Source: Euborellia annulipes
Taxonomy: Eukaryota > Arthropoda > Insecta > Dermaptera > Anisolabididae
Assembly (NCBI GenBank): GCA_023213315.1
Contig: JAKCPI010000867.1
Coordinates: 124,001-188,000, forward strand
DNA length: 64,000 nt
Direction: 5' to 3'
The stretch's first letter is position 1. Each line of letters opens with the position of its first letter. Of this stretch, positions 47,501 to 51,133 are shown piece by piece. The position numbers and the translations under genes were made by a program. The notes beneath the pieces were generated by a model, which did no database searches, was not told where the DNA came from, and saw only the letters and a list, made by a program, of their open reading frames with translations.

Positions 47501-47501
47501 A
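1..47501 (+). CDS. sls: Sallimus/titin-like giant sarcomere protein, 3' part (29 coding exons plus one candidate cassette exon)
   Basis: The gene is open at base 1 (codon phase 0) and ends at TGA 47499-47501. I built it from one 20.6-kb exon and 28 small exons whose GT..AG junctions all agree in phase. After correcting three single-base frame changes the coding length is a multiple of three, about 8,604 residues. Domain order: acidic repeats, 139-residue repeats, 91-residue repeats, K/E/P-rich modules, SH3, nine Ig, Fn3, two Ig, four Fn3, short tail. No kinase domain is present, which argues against projectin/twitchin. Insect Sallimus is a Z-disc-anchored elastic I-band filament with PEVK-like springs and a C-terminal Ig/Fn3 region, so the match is by architecture. 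Several introns hold transposons. The 5' part of the gene (expected to encode the N-terminal/kettin Ig region) is not in the window. A crustacean or arachnid 'titin/connectin' label would be equivalent. Confidence 0.88.
1363..3845 (+). repeat. Six tandem 417-bp (139-residue) protein repeats
   Basis: Units begin near 1363, 1780, 2197, 2614, 3031 and 3448 with the peptide EKMENKKEA and end with AMTVSIKNEEE. Spacing is exactly 417 bp. Units 1-2 form one near-identical pair and units 4-5 another. Units 3 and 6 differ more at their centres. Each unit appears to contain four sub-repeats of about 35 residues that share the N-L-x-L motif of the upstream degenerate region, so the 139-residue unit probably arose by amplifying a block of four older repeats. 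Confidence 0.85.
3846..4914 (+). other. Non-repetitive transition segment of the giant exon
   Basis: This is coding sequence between the 139- and 91-residue arrays. The first half is acidic and still shows scattered N-L/E-E motifs like the upstream repeats. The second half (from about 4500) becomes Q/T/H-rich with many short polar stretches. It has no recognisable domain and probably forms an unstructured linker. Confidence 0.55.
4915..11700 (+). repeat. Tandem array of ~25 273-bp (91-residue) charged repeats
   Basis: The unit carries an acidic segment (EQLEEEVPELISEEIVP), an E-I-V-D-E-K-K-P-F segment, a strongly basic patch (IGKKKIIKKIIKRRQG) and a mixed E/K segment. Units recur every 273 bp from the one centred near 5461 to the one near 10920. 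These 21 are nearly identical in DNA, including the string ggaagaggaggtacctga. Two divergent units flank each side (about 4915 and 5188; about 11220 and 11490), the usual pattern for an array homogenised in its middle. The first frame change of the exon lies inside this array and the second just after it. The alternation of acidic and basic blocks makes each unit a polyampholyte, consistent with an elastic disordered spring. Confidence 0.9.
6378..6382 (+). other. Frame change 1: one A missing in a homopolymer (frame 1 to frame 3)
   Basis: This repeat unit reads GG, five A, then G, where the closely related unit near 10466 reads GG, six A, then G. Restoring one A keeps the 91-residue repeat in register on both sides. 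Frame 3 is already correct from base 6381. Confidence 0.85.
11761..11767 (+). other. Frame change 2: one extra A in a homopolymer (frame 3 to frame 1)
   Basis: A run of seven A follows GAAG. Read with six, the frame continues as glutamate/lysine-rich sequence from base 11767 through to the first PEVK-like module. As written, frame 3 stops at TAA 11802-11804. Confidence 0.8.
11944..14270 (+). repeat. PEVK-like K/E/P module, copies 1 and 2
   Basis: Each module begins with SRITxVEYPPEMQYPKITEL (codons near 11965 and 13360) and continues into long K/E/P-rich sequence with KPRKLSIGKGK, EQIKLKKIPEKPVP and EPAKLTIGKPQPEE. Copy 1 runs to about 12866, where the third frame change lies. A shorter K-V-K-K-I-K-P-K-V-P-E-E-K motif (12869 and about 13040) separates it from copy 2. 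The composition (P, E, V, K dominating) is that of the PEVK spring of titins. Confidence 0.85.
12867..12868 (+). other. Frame change 3: one extra base (frame 1 to frame 2)
   Basis: Here the string is caagaaggaaagtt. The equivalent join near 13035 reads caagaagaaagtt. The extra G produces a TAA at 12874-12876. Frame 2 is correct from about 12869 to the exon end. Confidence 0.75.
14271..15690 (+). other. S/T/Q-rich, lysine-poor linker inside the PEVK-like region
   Basis: This is in-frame coding sequence between module copies 2 and 3. From about 14285 to 15290 the composition switches to S, T, Q, I, L, N and H with few lysines, unlike both flanks. Recurrent L/I-T/S-E-I pieces suggest very diverged repeats related to the exon's first region. 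From about 15360 it turns K/E-rich again and runs into copy 3. I recognise no domain. Confidence 0.6.
15711..19310 (+). repeat. PEVK-like K/E/P module, copies 3, 4 and 5
   Basis: Copies start near 15907, 17314 and 18547 (measured at the SRITRVEYPP codons). By eye, copy 3 is almost identical in DNA to copy 2, including about 190 bp before the module. Copies 4 and 5 form a second near-identical pair offset by 1233 bp, sharing E-L-E-P-A-I-L-D-N-G where copies 1-3 have E-L-E-P-D-I-L-D-S-G. Copies 3-4 and 4-5 are joined by the K-V-K-K-I-K-P-K-V-P-E-E-K motif. Such long identical blocks are prone to assembly collapse or expansion, so the copy number is provisional. Confidence 0.85.
19500..19960 (+). 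repeat. 38-residue (114-bp) repeats near the exon end
   Basis: Units with the pattern KPKTEEIEEVSEEITLKPKKP followed by VSEEVEEEITLKK recur every 114 bp (anchors at 19532, 19646 and 19760). They decay into related I-K-K/E-E pairs up to about 20200. The same K-L-K/P-K-K-P flavour continues to the donor at 20576 (KLKRKPSKP). Confidence 0.75.
20577..22479 (+). other. First intron after the giant exon
   Basis: AT-rich intron of 1.9 kb between the donor at 20577 and the acceptor CAG at 22477-22479. It contains long T tracts (about 21715-21900 and 22140-22240) and a sharply GC-rich block at about 21896-22110. I find no exon of the gene in it. The TAG at 21893-21895 looks like an acceptor, but the frame behind it meets TGA at once. 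Confidence 0.7.
22480..24258 (+). CDS. sls: SH3 domain (exons 22480-22527, 22628-22750, 24106-24258)
   Basis: The three exons join in phase 1 throughout. The spliced protein contains an SH3 domain: the ALHLVEGERVYVI strand pair with the acidic RT-loop region before it, the tandem Trp of SDWWFVKK, and the G-W-V-P signature (EEKGWVPKRLL) of the peptide-binding surface. SH3 domains bind proline-rich ligands. Placed next to a K/E/P-rich spring, this one could bind either another sarcomere protein or the protein's own elastic segment; that is inference. The 1355-bp intron between the second and third of these exons carries a SINE and simple repeats. Confidence 0.88.
23074..23165 (+). mobile_element. 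tRNA-derived SINE, copy A (in titin intron)
   Basis: The head resembles the A box of class II tRNAs (TGACCGAGAGGCTA), followed by a B-box-like AGGTTCGGATCCC and the family tail ATCATTTGGATACCAAATA. The same tail recurs in the copy at 26354. It lies directly after a run of C. Confidence 0.55.
24330..25771 (+). CDS. sls: Ig domain 1 (exons 24330-24502 and 25578-25771)
   Basis: I-set Ig domain: FECQVEGYPRPQITWFR supplies the first Cys and the core Trp, and DAGLFTCVAKNTAGFASS supplies the D-x-G-x-Y/F-x-C motif. The second exon continues into a short Ser-rich linker (ITQALSRKSMSR) and ends in phase 2. The 1.1-kb intron between them holds a foldback element at 24884-25547. Confidence 0.9.
24884..25547. 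mobile_element. Foldback element with nested inverted repeats (Ig-1 intron)
   Basis: Outer arms near 24884-24920 and 25519-25547 (AGTAGATATTTATTTTA and its complement). Major arms about 24911-25080 and 25165-25332 share CCTCAACCACGCTGATTTTT and its complement. A second small inverted repeat lies at about 25380-25425/25468-25510. CTGANGA/GAAA motifs occur at 25011-25044 (-), 25198-25232 (+) and 25446-25470 (+). A partial copy lies at 49337-49552. Confidence 0.65.
25873..26188 (+). CDS. sls: Ig domain 2 (single exon)
   Basis: Begins in the phase left by the preceding AG and ends in phase 0 (ACT GTC AAG). The Ig fold is shown by PEPEIVWYHNNKEV and by KEEGTYEIRAKNREGEAS. Both usual cysteines are replaced (EARLVA for the first, TYEIRA for the second), so the intradomain disulphide is absent, as is common in cytoplasmic muscle Ig domains. 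Confidence 0.9.
26354..26550 (+). mobile_element. tRNA-derived SINE, copy B (in titin intron)
   Basis: TGGCCGAGAGACTAG (A box), a diverged B box (GATCAGATCCCAGGCAG) and the shared ATTTGGATACCAAATA tail, then CCTCAGATGCCGAAAAA. The last motif links it to the fragments at 41396 and 48290. Confidence 0.55.
26628..27230. mobile_element. Foldback/TIR element in the Ig-3 intron
   Basis: Bounded by AATCTCAAGACGTATGCA and its inverted copy at 27211-27228. The right side carries CTGAAGA...CGAAACGTC at 27142-27174. The interior contains G and C homopolymers and an internal inverted repeat around 26820-26935 (GGATTCGGAGTAGGTTCAAT against its complement). Confidence 0.55.
27482..27770 (+). CDS. sls: Ig domain 3 (single exon)
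   Basis: Phase 0 start after CAG, phase 1 end. NPKPTVVWYKNKKV and DEGEYTVKATNPIGTAE identify an I-set Ig domain. It also lacks both canonical cysteines. The upstream intron (26189-27481) carries a SINE and a foldback element. Confidence 0.9.
27840..28240 (+). CDS. sls: Ig domain 4 (exons 27840-27969 and 28061-28240)
   Basis: GDPVPTVIWLR at the end of the first exon and DAGDYKCVASNPAGKAS in the second form an I-set Ig domain. The first Cys position is Ala (LLLEARV). Junction phases are 1, 2 and 2, consistent with neighbours. Confidence 0.9.
28382..28455 (+). mobile_element. Solo hAT-like terminus (Ig-5 intron)
   Basis: CAGGGATGGCGAACC with a following GAGACC and CTCGTGGGTCAC resembles hAT transposon ends. 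No matching opposite end or 8-bp duplication was found nearby. Confidence 0.35.
28621..28877 (+). CDS. sls: Ig domain 5 (single exon)
   Basis: LILECETSHTVSTRWFHKD and DAGSYSCTVKKQRTE contain the Cys, Trp and D-x-G-x-Y-x-C landmarks of an Ig domain. The exon enters in phase 2 and leaves in phase 1. Confidence 0.9.
28939..29276 (+). CDS. sls: Ig domain 6 (exons 28939-29051 and 29120-29276)
   Basis: AILEVEITSKTADVTWHK is split from DGEPIEEK by a 68-bp phase 0 intron. The domain closes with DEGEYTCALGEQECTAEVSV. The donor at 29277 (GTGAGT) opens a 3.3-kb intron loaded with mobile elements. Confidence 0.9.
29301..29390. mobile_element. Short palindromic MITE, ATCTGGTGTGA family
   Basis: Starts AAAATCTGGTGGTGTGATGA and ends with ATACCAGATTT in inverted orientation; TTTTCTCTTAG/AAAGTTGTGTG form inner arms. 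Near-complete relatives lie at 46484-46570 and deleted or half copies at 33459-33497, 31643, 27025 and 22840. Confidence 0.55.
29541..29832. mobile_element. Tc1/mariner-type MITE, diverged copy
   Basis: Inverted ends AGTACCACCCATGCGTTTTC and its complement, with CACTG followed by TA at the right border. The left border is degenerate (TAATGAGGG). It is the same family as the complete element at 45200-45409. Confidence 0.55.
29906..30305. mobile_element. Foldback element (Ig-7 upstream intron)
   Basis: Arms of about 85 bp: 29906-29990 (GCAGCTTATTCGCCTAAGAC onward) and 30215-30305 (complement). The loop side contains TGATGAATGCATTGAAACAT on the minus strand (30003-30028). Confidence 0.6.
30369..31432. 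mobile_element. 1.06-kb long-TIR element with tRNA-like sequence in both arms
   Basis: Arms of at least 250 bp (30369-30622 and 31176-31432) are near-perfect inverted copies starting CAAGGGGAGGGCACGACC, and AT-rich inner arms extend the pairing. Each arm contains a tRNA-like stretch: A-box-like TAGTCTAGCAGGTAGCGTG and, in the right arm, B-box GGTTCGAATCC; in the left arm the B box is changed to GGTTTGAATCT. The interior is AT-rich and has no protein. Confidence 0.75.
32157..32361. mobile_element. 205-bp foldback MITE
   Basis: Arms of about 48 bp: CTATTGCAATAGTATTGAGA followed by AAAGCCCGGCAGTTAGGCA, and the inverted copy at 32313-32361. It lies 226 bp before the Ig-7 exon. Confidence 0.6.
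32587..32853 (+). CDS. sls: Ig domain 7 (single exon)
   Basis: GIFEIELTKGDALVRWFKDG and DSGEYSCIVGEQKSVARLKV mark an Ig domain of the same subtype as domains 5, 6 and 8 (short hairpin, G-E-Q after the second Cys). Phase 1 at both ends makes this exon frame-neutral. Confidence 0.9.
32921..33253 (+). CDS. sls: Ig domain 8 (exons 32921-33035 and 33099-33253)
   Basis: NVQVQWLKKGKEIKPSDKY spans the 63-bp intron. DQTDYSCVAVNVKTTSKLKV completes the fold. The acceptor before the first exon lies behind a run of about 20 T. Confidence 0.9.
33822..34186 (+). CDS. sls: Ig domain 9 (exons 33822-33976 and 34051-34186)
   Basis: VTIKVNYSSTPKPNDEWTVN and DVGNYTIKLSNNCGEASAEL show an Ig domain without the canonical cysteines. 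It directly precedes the first Fn3 domain. Confidence 0.88.
34245..35079 (+). CDS. sls: Fn3 domain 1 and Ig domain 10 (exons 34245-34386, 34463-34738, 34916-35079)
   Basis: The Fn3 fold is shown by SITLHWKSPSSDGNSPIIEY and the NVVGPSPPSSPSQYF strand. The middle exon then runs without a break into the Ig domain (VTLSCVIGGVPTPEIRWTKD), which closes with SAGHYCCEATNDAGFAETSC. Phases are 1/2, 2/2 and 2/1. An Fn3 placed between Ig domains, ahead of a run of Fn3 domains, agrees with the mixed C-terminal region of Sallimus-type proteins. Confidence 0.9.
35277..35770. mobile_element. Repeat fragments in the Ig-11 upstream intron
   Basis: 35277-35400 is a diverged copy of 46650-46760 (both start with ATAGACCACATTTTG). 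35555-35770 has TTAAACCCACAGCGACGTTT and, inverted at the other side, ACGTCGCTGTGGGTTTAA, with ATGAAGA...CGAAACGTC at 35717-35748. This is the family of the foldbacks at 56247 and 58188. Confidence 0.5.
35856..36140 (+). CDS. sls: Ig domain 11 (single exon)
   Basis: VEVKFSGFPKPEISWRRNGE and DTATYTIVAKNSAGQSTLDL mark the last Ig domain. It is phase 1 to phase 1. A 3.7-kb intron rich in mobile elements (36141-39797) separates it from the remaining Fn3 domains. Confidence 0.9.
36372..36490 (+). repeat. CpG-rich short tandem repeats
   Basis: GCGCAGTAACGAAA occurs near 36373, 36410 and 36442, with AATGCGCATGCGC before or after. The high CpG content contrasts with the AT-rich intron around it. Function unknown; it may be a transposon sub-terminal region. 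Confidence 0.5.
37410..38067. mobile_element. 658-bp non-autonomous DNA transposon candidate
   Basis: The left end GGCCCATACACCC matches the right end in inverted form (GTGTGTAGGCC). The interior has repeated CAGTTTTCC/CTCAGTTT motifs and AAAACGTTTT palindromes. Short open frames are present but match nothing I recognise. No clear target duplication. Confidence 0.45.
39110..39555. mobile_element. ~445-bp element with short inverted ends
   Basis: AAGCCGTGCACA at 39112 and TGTGCACGGCTT near 39544 form 12-bp inverted termini. The interior is AT-rich. The family is not identified. Confidence 0.35.
39798..40166 (+). CDS. sls: Fn3 domain 2 (exons 39798-39952 and 40019-40166)
   Basis: KPEGPLVVKDIKKDSIVIEW, PPADDGGLELTKYSVE and YMFRVFAENPVGSSEAL are the classical Fn3 landmarks (Trp in strand B, D-G-G, Y-x-F-R-V-x-A-x-N). 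The 66-bp intron is in phase 0 and has a T-rich acceptor. Confidence 0.92.
40389..41924 (+). CDS. sls: Fn3 domain 3 (exons 40389-40543 and 41774-41924)
   Basis: KPSPPRGPLDVSGMTETAF, PPEHDGGSPIIEYIIERRE and GYHVRISARNEMGTSLPFQ identify the domain. A 1.2-kb phase 0 intron interrupts it. The last exon ends ATC-A (phase 1). Confidence 0.92.
41396..41509 (+). mobile_element. SINE fragment, same family (in Fn3-3 intron)
   Basis: Starts in the B-box remnant TCCCAGGCAGG and contains AATCATTTGAAATAAATA and the diagnostic TAAATGGCCTTAGATGCCG. The A box is missing. Confidence 0.45.
42050..42127 (+). CDS. sls: Candidate 78-nt cassette exon between Fn3 domains 3 and 4
   Basis: The segment follows a pyrimidine-rich stretch and an AG at 42048-42049, and ends at a full consensus donor GTGAGT (42128). 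It is phase 1 at both ends with no stop. Inclusion adds 26 residues, a basic Ser/Lys/Arg start, a hydrophobic LLAFLG centre and a GKK end, without shifting frame. It lies 125 bp after the preceding exon. Skipping it also gives an intact frame (ATC-A plus GC). I infer an alternative exon inserting a flexible linker between two Fn3 domains. It could instead be a chance open stretch. Confidence 0.5.
42262..42617. mobile_element. hAT-type non-autonomous element with 8-bp target duplication
   Basis: GGATAGAA occurs at 42262-42269 and again at 42610-42617. Between them (42270-42609, 340 bp) the element begins CATAGTTTTTCAACC and ends GGAGAATCTATG, imperfect inverted ends typical of hAT elements, with sub-terminal CTCACCGTCCCC and GGGGGCGTTATCGCCCA. 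The 8-bp duplication is the hAT signature. No transposase is encoded. Confidence 0.8.
42953..44134 (-). mobile_element. 5'-truncated I-like non-LTR retrotransposon with 13-bp target duplication
   Basis: TGATTAGGCACTT flanks the insert at 42953-42965 and 44122-44134. The element (42966-44121, 1156 bp) is antisense to the titin gene and ends in a (TAA)n tail, seen as TTATTATTATTA on the plus strand. It keeps only the 3' part of its polyprotein, so it was truncated during integration. It sits wholly in the intron before Fn3 domain 4. Confidence 0.88.
43059..44121 (-). pseudogene. Retrotransposon RNase H domain and C-terminal zinc-knuckle remnant
   Basis: About 354 uninterrupted codons. RNase H1 catalytic residues are visible: Asp in WYTDGSKTDAG, Glu in IYQAEIIAI, Asp in IHSDSQAALKAL, and the GHAGIQGNEEADQLAR block. 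The C-terminus has CRLCNLTKETAEHIMCEC, a Cys/His motif common after RNase H in I/Jockey-type elements. The reverse transcriptase and endonuclease are missing, so it cannot move by itself. The open frame suggests a fairly recent insertion. Confidence 0.85.
44369..44668 (+). CDS. sls: Fn3 domain 4 (single exon)
   Basis: SAPIPLKVVDVTSKSVTIQW, NTGGTDLTGYIIEWRRSD and LFVRVVAENAIGLSPPACTE form a complete Fn3 domain in one 300-nt exon, phase 1 to phase 1. Confidence 0.92.
45198..45411. mobile_element. Complete 210-bp Tc1/mariner-type MITE with TA duplication
   Basis: CAGTGAGGGTCAATATTAAG at 45200 and its near-perfect inverted copy ending at 45409 are flanked on both sides by TA. CAGT termini plus TA flanks are the Tc1/mariner signature. 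The arms extend about 65 bp (CCACCCATGCGTTTTCTAC). No coding capacity. Confidence 0.8.
45795..47501 (+). CDS. sls: Fn3 domain 5 and C-terminus (exons 45795-46000 and 47205-47501)
   Basis: PPTAPLEIRSQGANTIIIEW, PESDGGSPLLGYTIAIR and YLIRIMARNEVGLSEPLESD make up the last Fn3 domain. About 70 residues follow it: an acidic helix-like stretch (ELELLEAERAADIT), a Thr-rich stretch and a tail rich in Arg, Tyr, Phe and Trp (RRDEYFFRIWYYARQLFK), then TGA at 47499-47501. The acceptor is TTTTTTTTAAG. The aromatic/basic tail looks like a binding peptide, but I know no partner for it. Confidence 0.9.
46484..46570. mobile_element. 87-bp palindromic MITE, ATCTGGTGTGA family, best copy
   Basis: AAAAAATCTGGTGTGA at the left and TCACACCAGATTTTTT at the right are perfect inverted termini. 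An inner arm pairs AACCTTCTCTT with AAGAGAAAGTT. The whole element could fold into a single hairpin. Confidence 0.7.
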
Positions 47502-47578
47502 AAAAAATAAAAATAATTGTTAAAATTTAAGAAAAATCCCGATTCCCGAGAATATTATTTAATATTTTGTTATCTCCT

Positions 47579-47584
47579 AATAAA
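47579..47584 (+). promoter_or_regulatory. Candidate polyadenylation signal of the titin-like gene
   Basis: The first AATAAA after the stop codon lies 77 bp downstream. Further AATAAA hexamers follow (for example 47967-47972), so the 3' end may be longer. Confidence 0.4.
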
Positions 47585-48289
47585 TACCATCATCCCTGTG
47601 CAAAGCTAAGTTAGAAGGTAACCAAAAAATTAAATATTATTCCAAAAAGAATCGGACCAAAAATTGTATATTTTTAAATAAGACTTTTTTTTATATTTTT
47701 AAAATAAGCCGAAACAATTTTTTTTCATAATTTATATAAGAAAACGAACTAGAAATAATCCCCTTCTATATATGTTTATTTGAAATGTCCACTGTGATAT
47801 TGCGTCTTATATATATAAATGCATGCGTGCTGGAATTTGAGTTTAAATGAAAAAAAAAATCTATATATATACATAATTATACATTTAAACATTATTTTTT
47901 AAATAGCGAAATTGAATTTTATTTATTTATTTATTATTTATAATTTTAATTTTATTTATAATGGCGAATAAAATATCTTTAATAGAGATTACATTTGAGG
48001 AGATAAATATAGGTGCAAAAATCGACTTATTCAATGTAATCTGTTCTAAAAATATTTTAATATTAATAACGAAATATGTCAATAATAGTTAATAATAAAT
48101 AATTAAATTTGTTTTTTATTTCGCATCCTCATATACACATATTCCTTATCCGTAGAGAGCGGAAAAAAGTCCCTACTTTTCCACTGACCTCACAAAAAGA
48201 AACGTTTTTTGAGATTTTCAAAAACGTCTTTTTTGCAAAAAGCATCTTTAATTTTGCATTTTCGGCCACTGATTTTTGTTTTTATTTAT

Positions 48290-48410
48290 TAAGTGTCTTT
48301 ATAGGCATCCGAGGCCATTTAGACACTGTCCCAATTTTTTCAATTGATTTGTATCCAATTCAATTGAAATAAATTTTTTATCTGAGACGGAACCCCCGGA
48401 AAAGTGGGCC
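48290..48410 (-). mobile_element. SINE fragment, same family, intergenic
   Basis: On the minus strand it reads GTCTCAG, then ATTTATTTCAATTGAATTGGA, then GTCTAAATGGCCTCGGATGC, the same order as the copy at 41396. Confidence 0.4.
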
Positions 48411-49558
48411 CCGCAAAATTGGTCTGTCTGTGTGAATGTATGTCTATGAACAAAATGAAAGAGCAACGAGGTTGGACTGACCAAGGCCCGAGGACCTTTA
48501 TTTAATTAAATTCTAAATAACTCTGCCATATTTCGGTTATCGAGAGATATGCTCTCTATTTCTTTTACTTTCTCATATTACTAATTGTTAAAATTGAGCA
48601 ACTTTTTAGACTTTTTTTGAATTTTGACTCCAATTGGATTCCTTCATAAGATTTTGGACCCTGTGTAACCGGAAGTGCCAATCATCACTTTGCAAGAACT
48701 TAAGAGAATTGACTATCTTACATCTCATCGTGACAAGCCATAAATGCCTTGGATTTCTATTAACTTCATCCAAAAAATTTTTTCAATGTGTTTTTACTAT
48801 AACGATCAAAATTGGCCAGGAATCGAAAAATGTACACAACTATAGAAAGAAATAGTAAGTAAGCTATTGGATTGGATGGATTTTATGAGGGACTAATCCT
48901 CATTTTTAAACCACTTAGGCCACACCAAATTGCGATCTTTGTGCCTCTGGGTTCAGATCTTCTCCGACTTTCCTACCCTAAGAGGAGACTTCGGCAAATG
49001 TTTGGATTATTTGCGGCAAGTGGAAGTCAAACCCGAGCCGTGTTGAGACTTCGGACTCCTTAATCCACAGCTTCGTAAGCTATATTTTTATATATAATTA
49101 TAAACAGAGTTGGGCCAGTATCCAGAAACAAGTATCTAAATACCCAAAATGATTTTTAAAAAAGGTATATAGTATTTTAAATTTAGATATAGAGCCTACT
49201 TAAAAATTGAGTATCTTCGACTTCAAAAAAGATATTTTGATTTTTATCCATCAAAATCTTTGGACATCGTCTCTATATATATGTATATTAACATATACAT
49301 ATAGATAAGAGAAAGTAAAAATTATAAGTATGGGAAAATAGACCGAAACTCCTCAAACTACGCTGAATTTTCGGCAAGGGTGTAGGAAGGGAAAAGCAAA
49401 AATAAATTTTTTTTATTTTCCCCAATGAGTTTATTTTCTGATATTTCGAAGGCACAAAGGCTCTTCAGAGGAAGCTCATTTTACACTCCGCTAACATTAT
49501 AACAGCCAAGGTTTTTTGCATACAAAAAAGCCATTTGTCCTAGGTAACTCTTGAGAGC

Positions 49559-49595
<37 letters not shown>

Positions 49596-50215
49596 ATTCC
49601 TCAGAGACAAACCCAGACCTCTGAGGCATCCACCAAACACACCGACTTGGGGAGTAGGCAGATTGAGGCCCCGTAGTCAACCTAAACCGAACACAATTAC
49701 ACACACCCAACCTTCCTCCAGTTCTCAGAGACCAATCCACGCCTCTGAGTCATCCACCAAATTGACCTGGGGACCAGGAAGACTGCGACCCCGTAAACAA
49801 CCCCCTCCACCATTACCTCCTAACTTCCTTCTCTCTTGAAAATGGCTCCAAAAGGAGAGCCGAAACGTCGAGTAAATCTCAGCACCCCACGCGACTTAAC
49901 CCGAGAAAACTTGTCTTCGCATATATATATATATATATATGCACACATATGTATGTGTGTATATAAACATATACATATAGGCAAGAGAAAGTAAAAGTAT
50001 CTTTTGTGAGTCGAGATACCCAAAAATTCATTGTATCTTGTATTTAGATACTTTTTTTTTAGTATCTTGCCCAACTCTGATTAGAAATAACATTTATTAG
50101 TAATTTTTTCCTCCAAGTAAATTGACACAATAATAGATTTCAAACTATAATTAAAAATTTAAAAAATTCATTGATTAGGATTTAGAAAAAAAATTCAACA
50201 TTTTTTTAAAAACAA

Positions 50216-50221
50216 TTTATT
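50216..50221 (-). promoter_or_regulatory. Candidate polyadenylation signal of the WBP4-like gene
   Basis: TTTATT on the plus strand (AATAAA on the minus strand) lies about 37 bp beyond the stop codon. More AT-rich hexamers occur nearby. Confidence 0.4.
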
Positions 50222-50257
50222 ATCATAAGCAAAATAAAAATAAAATAATAAAAAAAT

Positions 50258-51133
50258 TTAATCAGGATCAGTTCTTTTCCTAATATTAACAGTAATTTTT
50301 CGTTTTTTAAATTGAGTTCCGGAACTGCCCCTATTCTCGTCATCATCATTTTTTAAATGTGAAATCACCTTCTCAGTCATTACGAAACTAGGTTTCTTTT
50401 TTATTTTGATAAATTCTATTTTTTCTGGTTGTTTTGGAAGCTGAAGATCAAGCTTTTTAGGTGGATTTTTTTCTACTTGTTTCCATTGTCCATATGGTGA
50501 AAGATCTTTCGGTTCTGGAAGAATTGGTCCGAAAAATTTTGGCTCCTCTTTAGTTTCCACTCTTTTTTTCTTCATTTTCTCTCTCAATTCTCTCGCTCGT
50601 TTTTCTTCTTCGGCTTCTTTACTTTGCTTTTTGGCTTCTTCTACTTCGTCAGCCATTTTTTTAACATGGAACATTTTAATTCGGTCCTTTTGTTCCTGAA
50701 TTGATACATATCCCTCTTTTGGAGGTTGTGAACGGGACTCTCCAGTATTTGGATTCCAAAAATAAGTCTCCATCCCTCGTTTTGCTTCATGCCAAACATT
50801 AGTATTTAGACTATTTGAAGTACCTGCAGTTCCTGGAGATTCTAAGCCAATTTCTTTTCGAAGAACTCCAGATGTGAAATCCGCATTTGCTTCCACATCT
50901 TTCATATAGGCTTTCATTCCAGCTTCTTCCATTCTCTCCAGTTCATCTTGAAGTTTCAATTGGGTTTTAAATTCCTTTTTGCTTTTTTTATGTATCTCTT
51001 TTAATCTCTTAGCGACATTTTCTTTATGCCTTTTGCCCCGTTCGTGAAATTCAACACTTGGTTTATTATCGGTAATCCAACACTTACAAAAGTCACACAT
51101 TTTCTTTGCCTGAGATTTCCAATAATCAGCCAT
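50258..51133 (-). CDS. WBP4: WBP4/FBP21-like spliceosomal protein
   Basis: A 291-residue, single-exon protein. Residues 13-36 form a U1/matrin-type C2H2 zinc finger (Cys13, Cys16, His30, His36) right after the MADYWKSQAKKMCDFC start typical of WBP4. A WW domain follows at about 112-143: first Trp114, aromatic YFW at 124-126, Pro137/Pro138, but the second signature Trp is replaced by Ser135. Then a K/E-rich helix (about 150-200), a P-Y-G-Q-W-K motif (213-218) and a basic C-terminus. Vertebrate WBP4 has two WW domains and is longer; only one is visible here. It is a component of activated spliceosomes that binds proline-rich splicing factors. An in-frame TAA just upstream supports this ATG. The gene converges on the titin-like gene. 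Confidence 0.9.
   Translation of the reverse strand: MADYWKSQAKKMCDFCKCWITDNKPSVEFHERGKRHKENVAKRLKEIHKKSKKEFKTQLKLQDELERMEEAGMKAYMKDVEANADFTSGVLRKEIGLESPGTAGTSNSLNTNVWHEAKRGMETYFWNPNTGESRSQPPKEGYVSIQEQKDRIKMFHVKKMADEVEEAKKQSKEAEEEKRARELREKMKKKRVETKEEPKFFGPILPEPKDLSPYGQWKQVEKNPPKKLDLQLPKQPEKIEFIKIKKKPSFVMTEKVISHLKNDDDENRGSSGTQFKKRKITVNIRKRTDPD

Larger units (their letters stand above)
47502..50257. other. Region between the convergent titin-like and WBP4-like genes
   Basis: The two genes converge. The region holds the titin 3' UTR, a SINE fragment (48290), a repeat with TGTCTGTGTG motifs (about 48420), the 49337-49552 copy of the 24884 foldback, TA runs at 49562-49593 and 49920-49940, and CT-rich repeats at 49594-49870 with a CGAAACGTC motif. 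No protein gene is seen. Confidence 0.6.
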
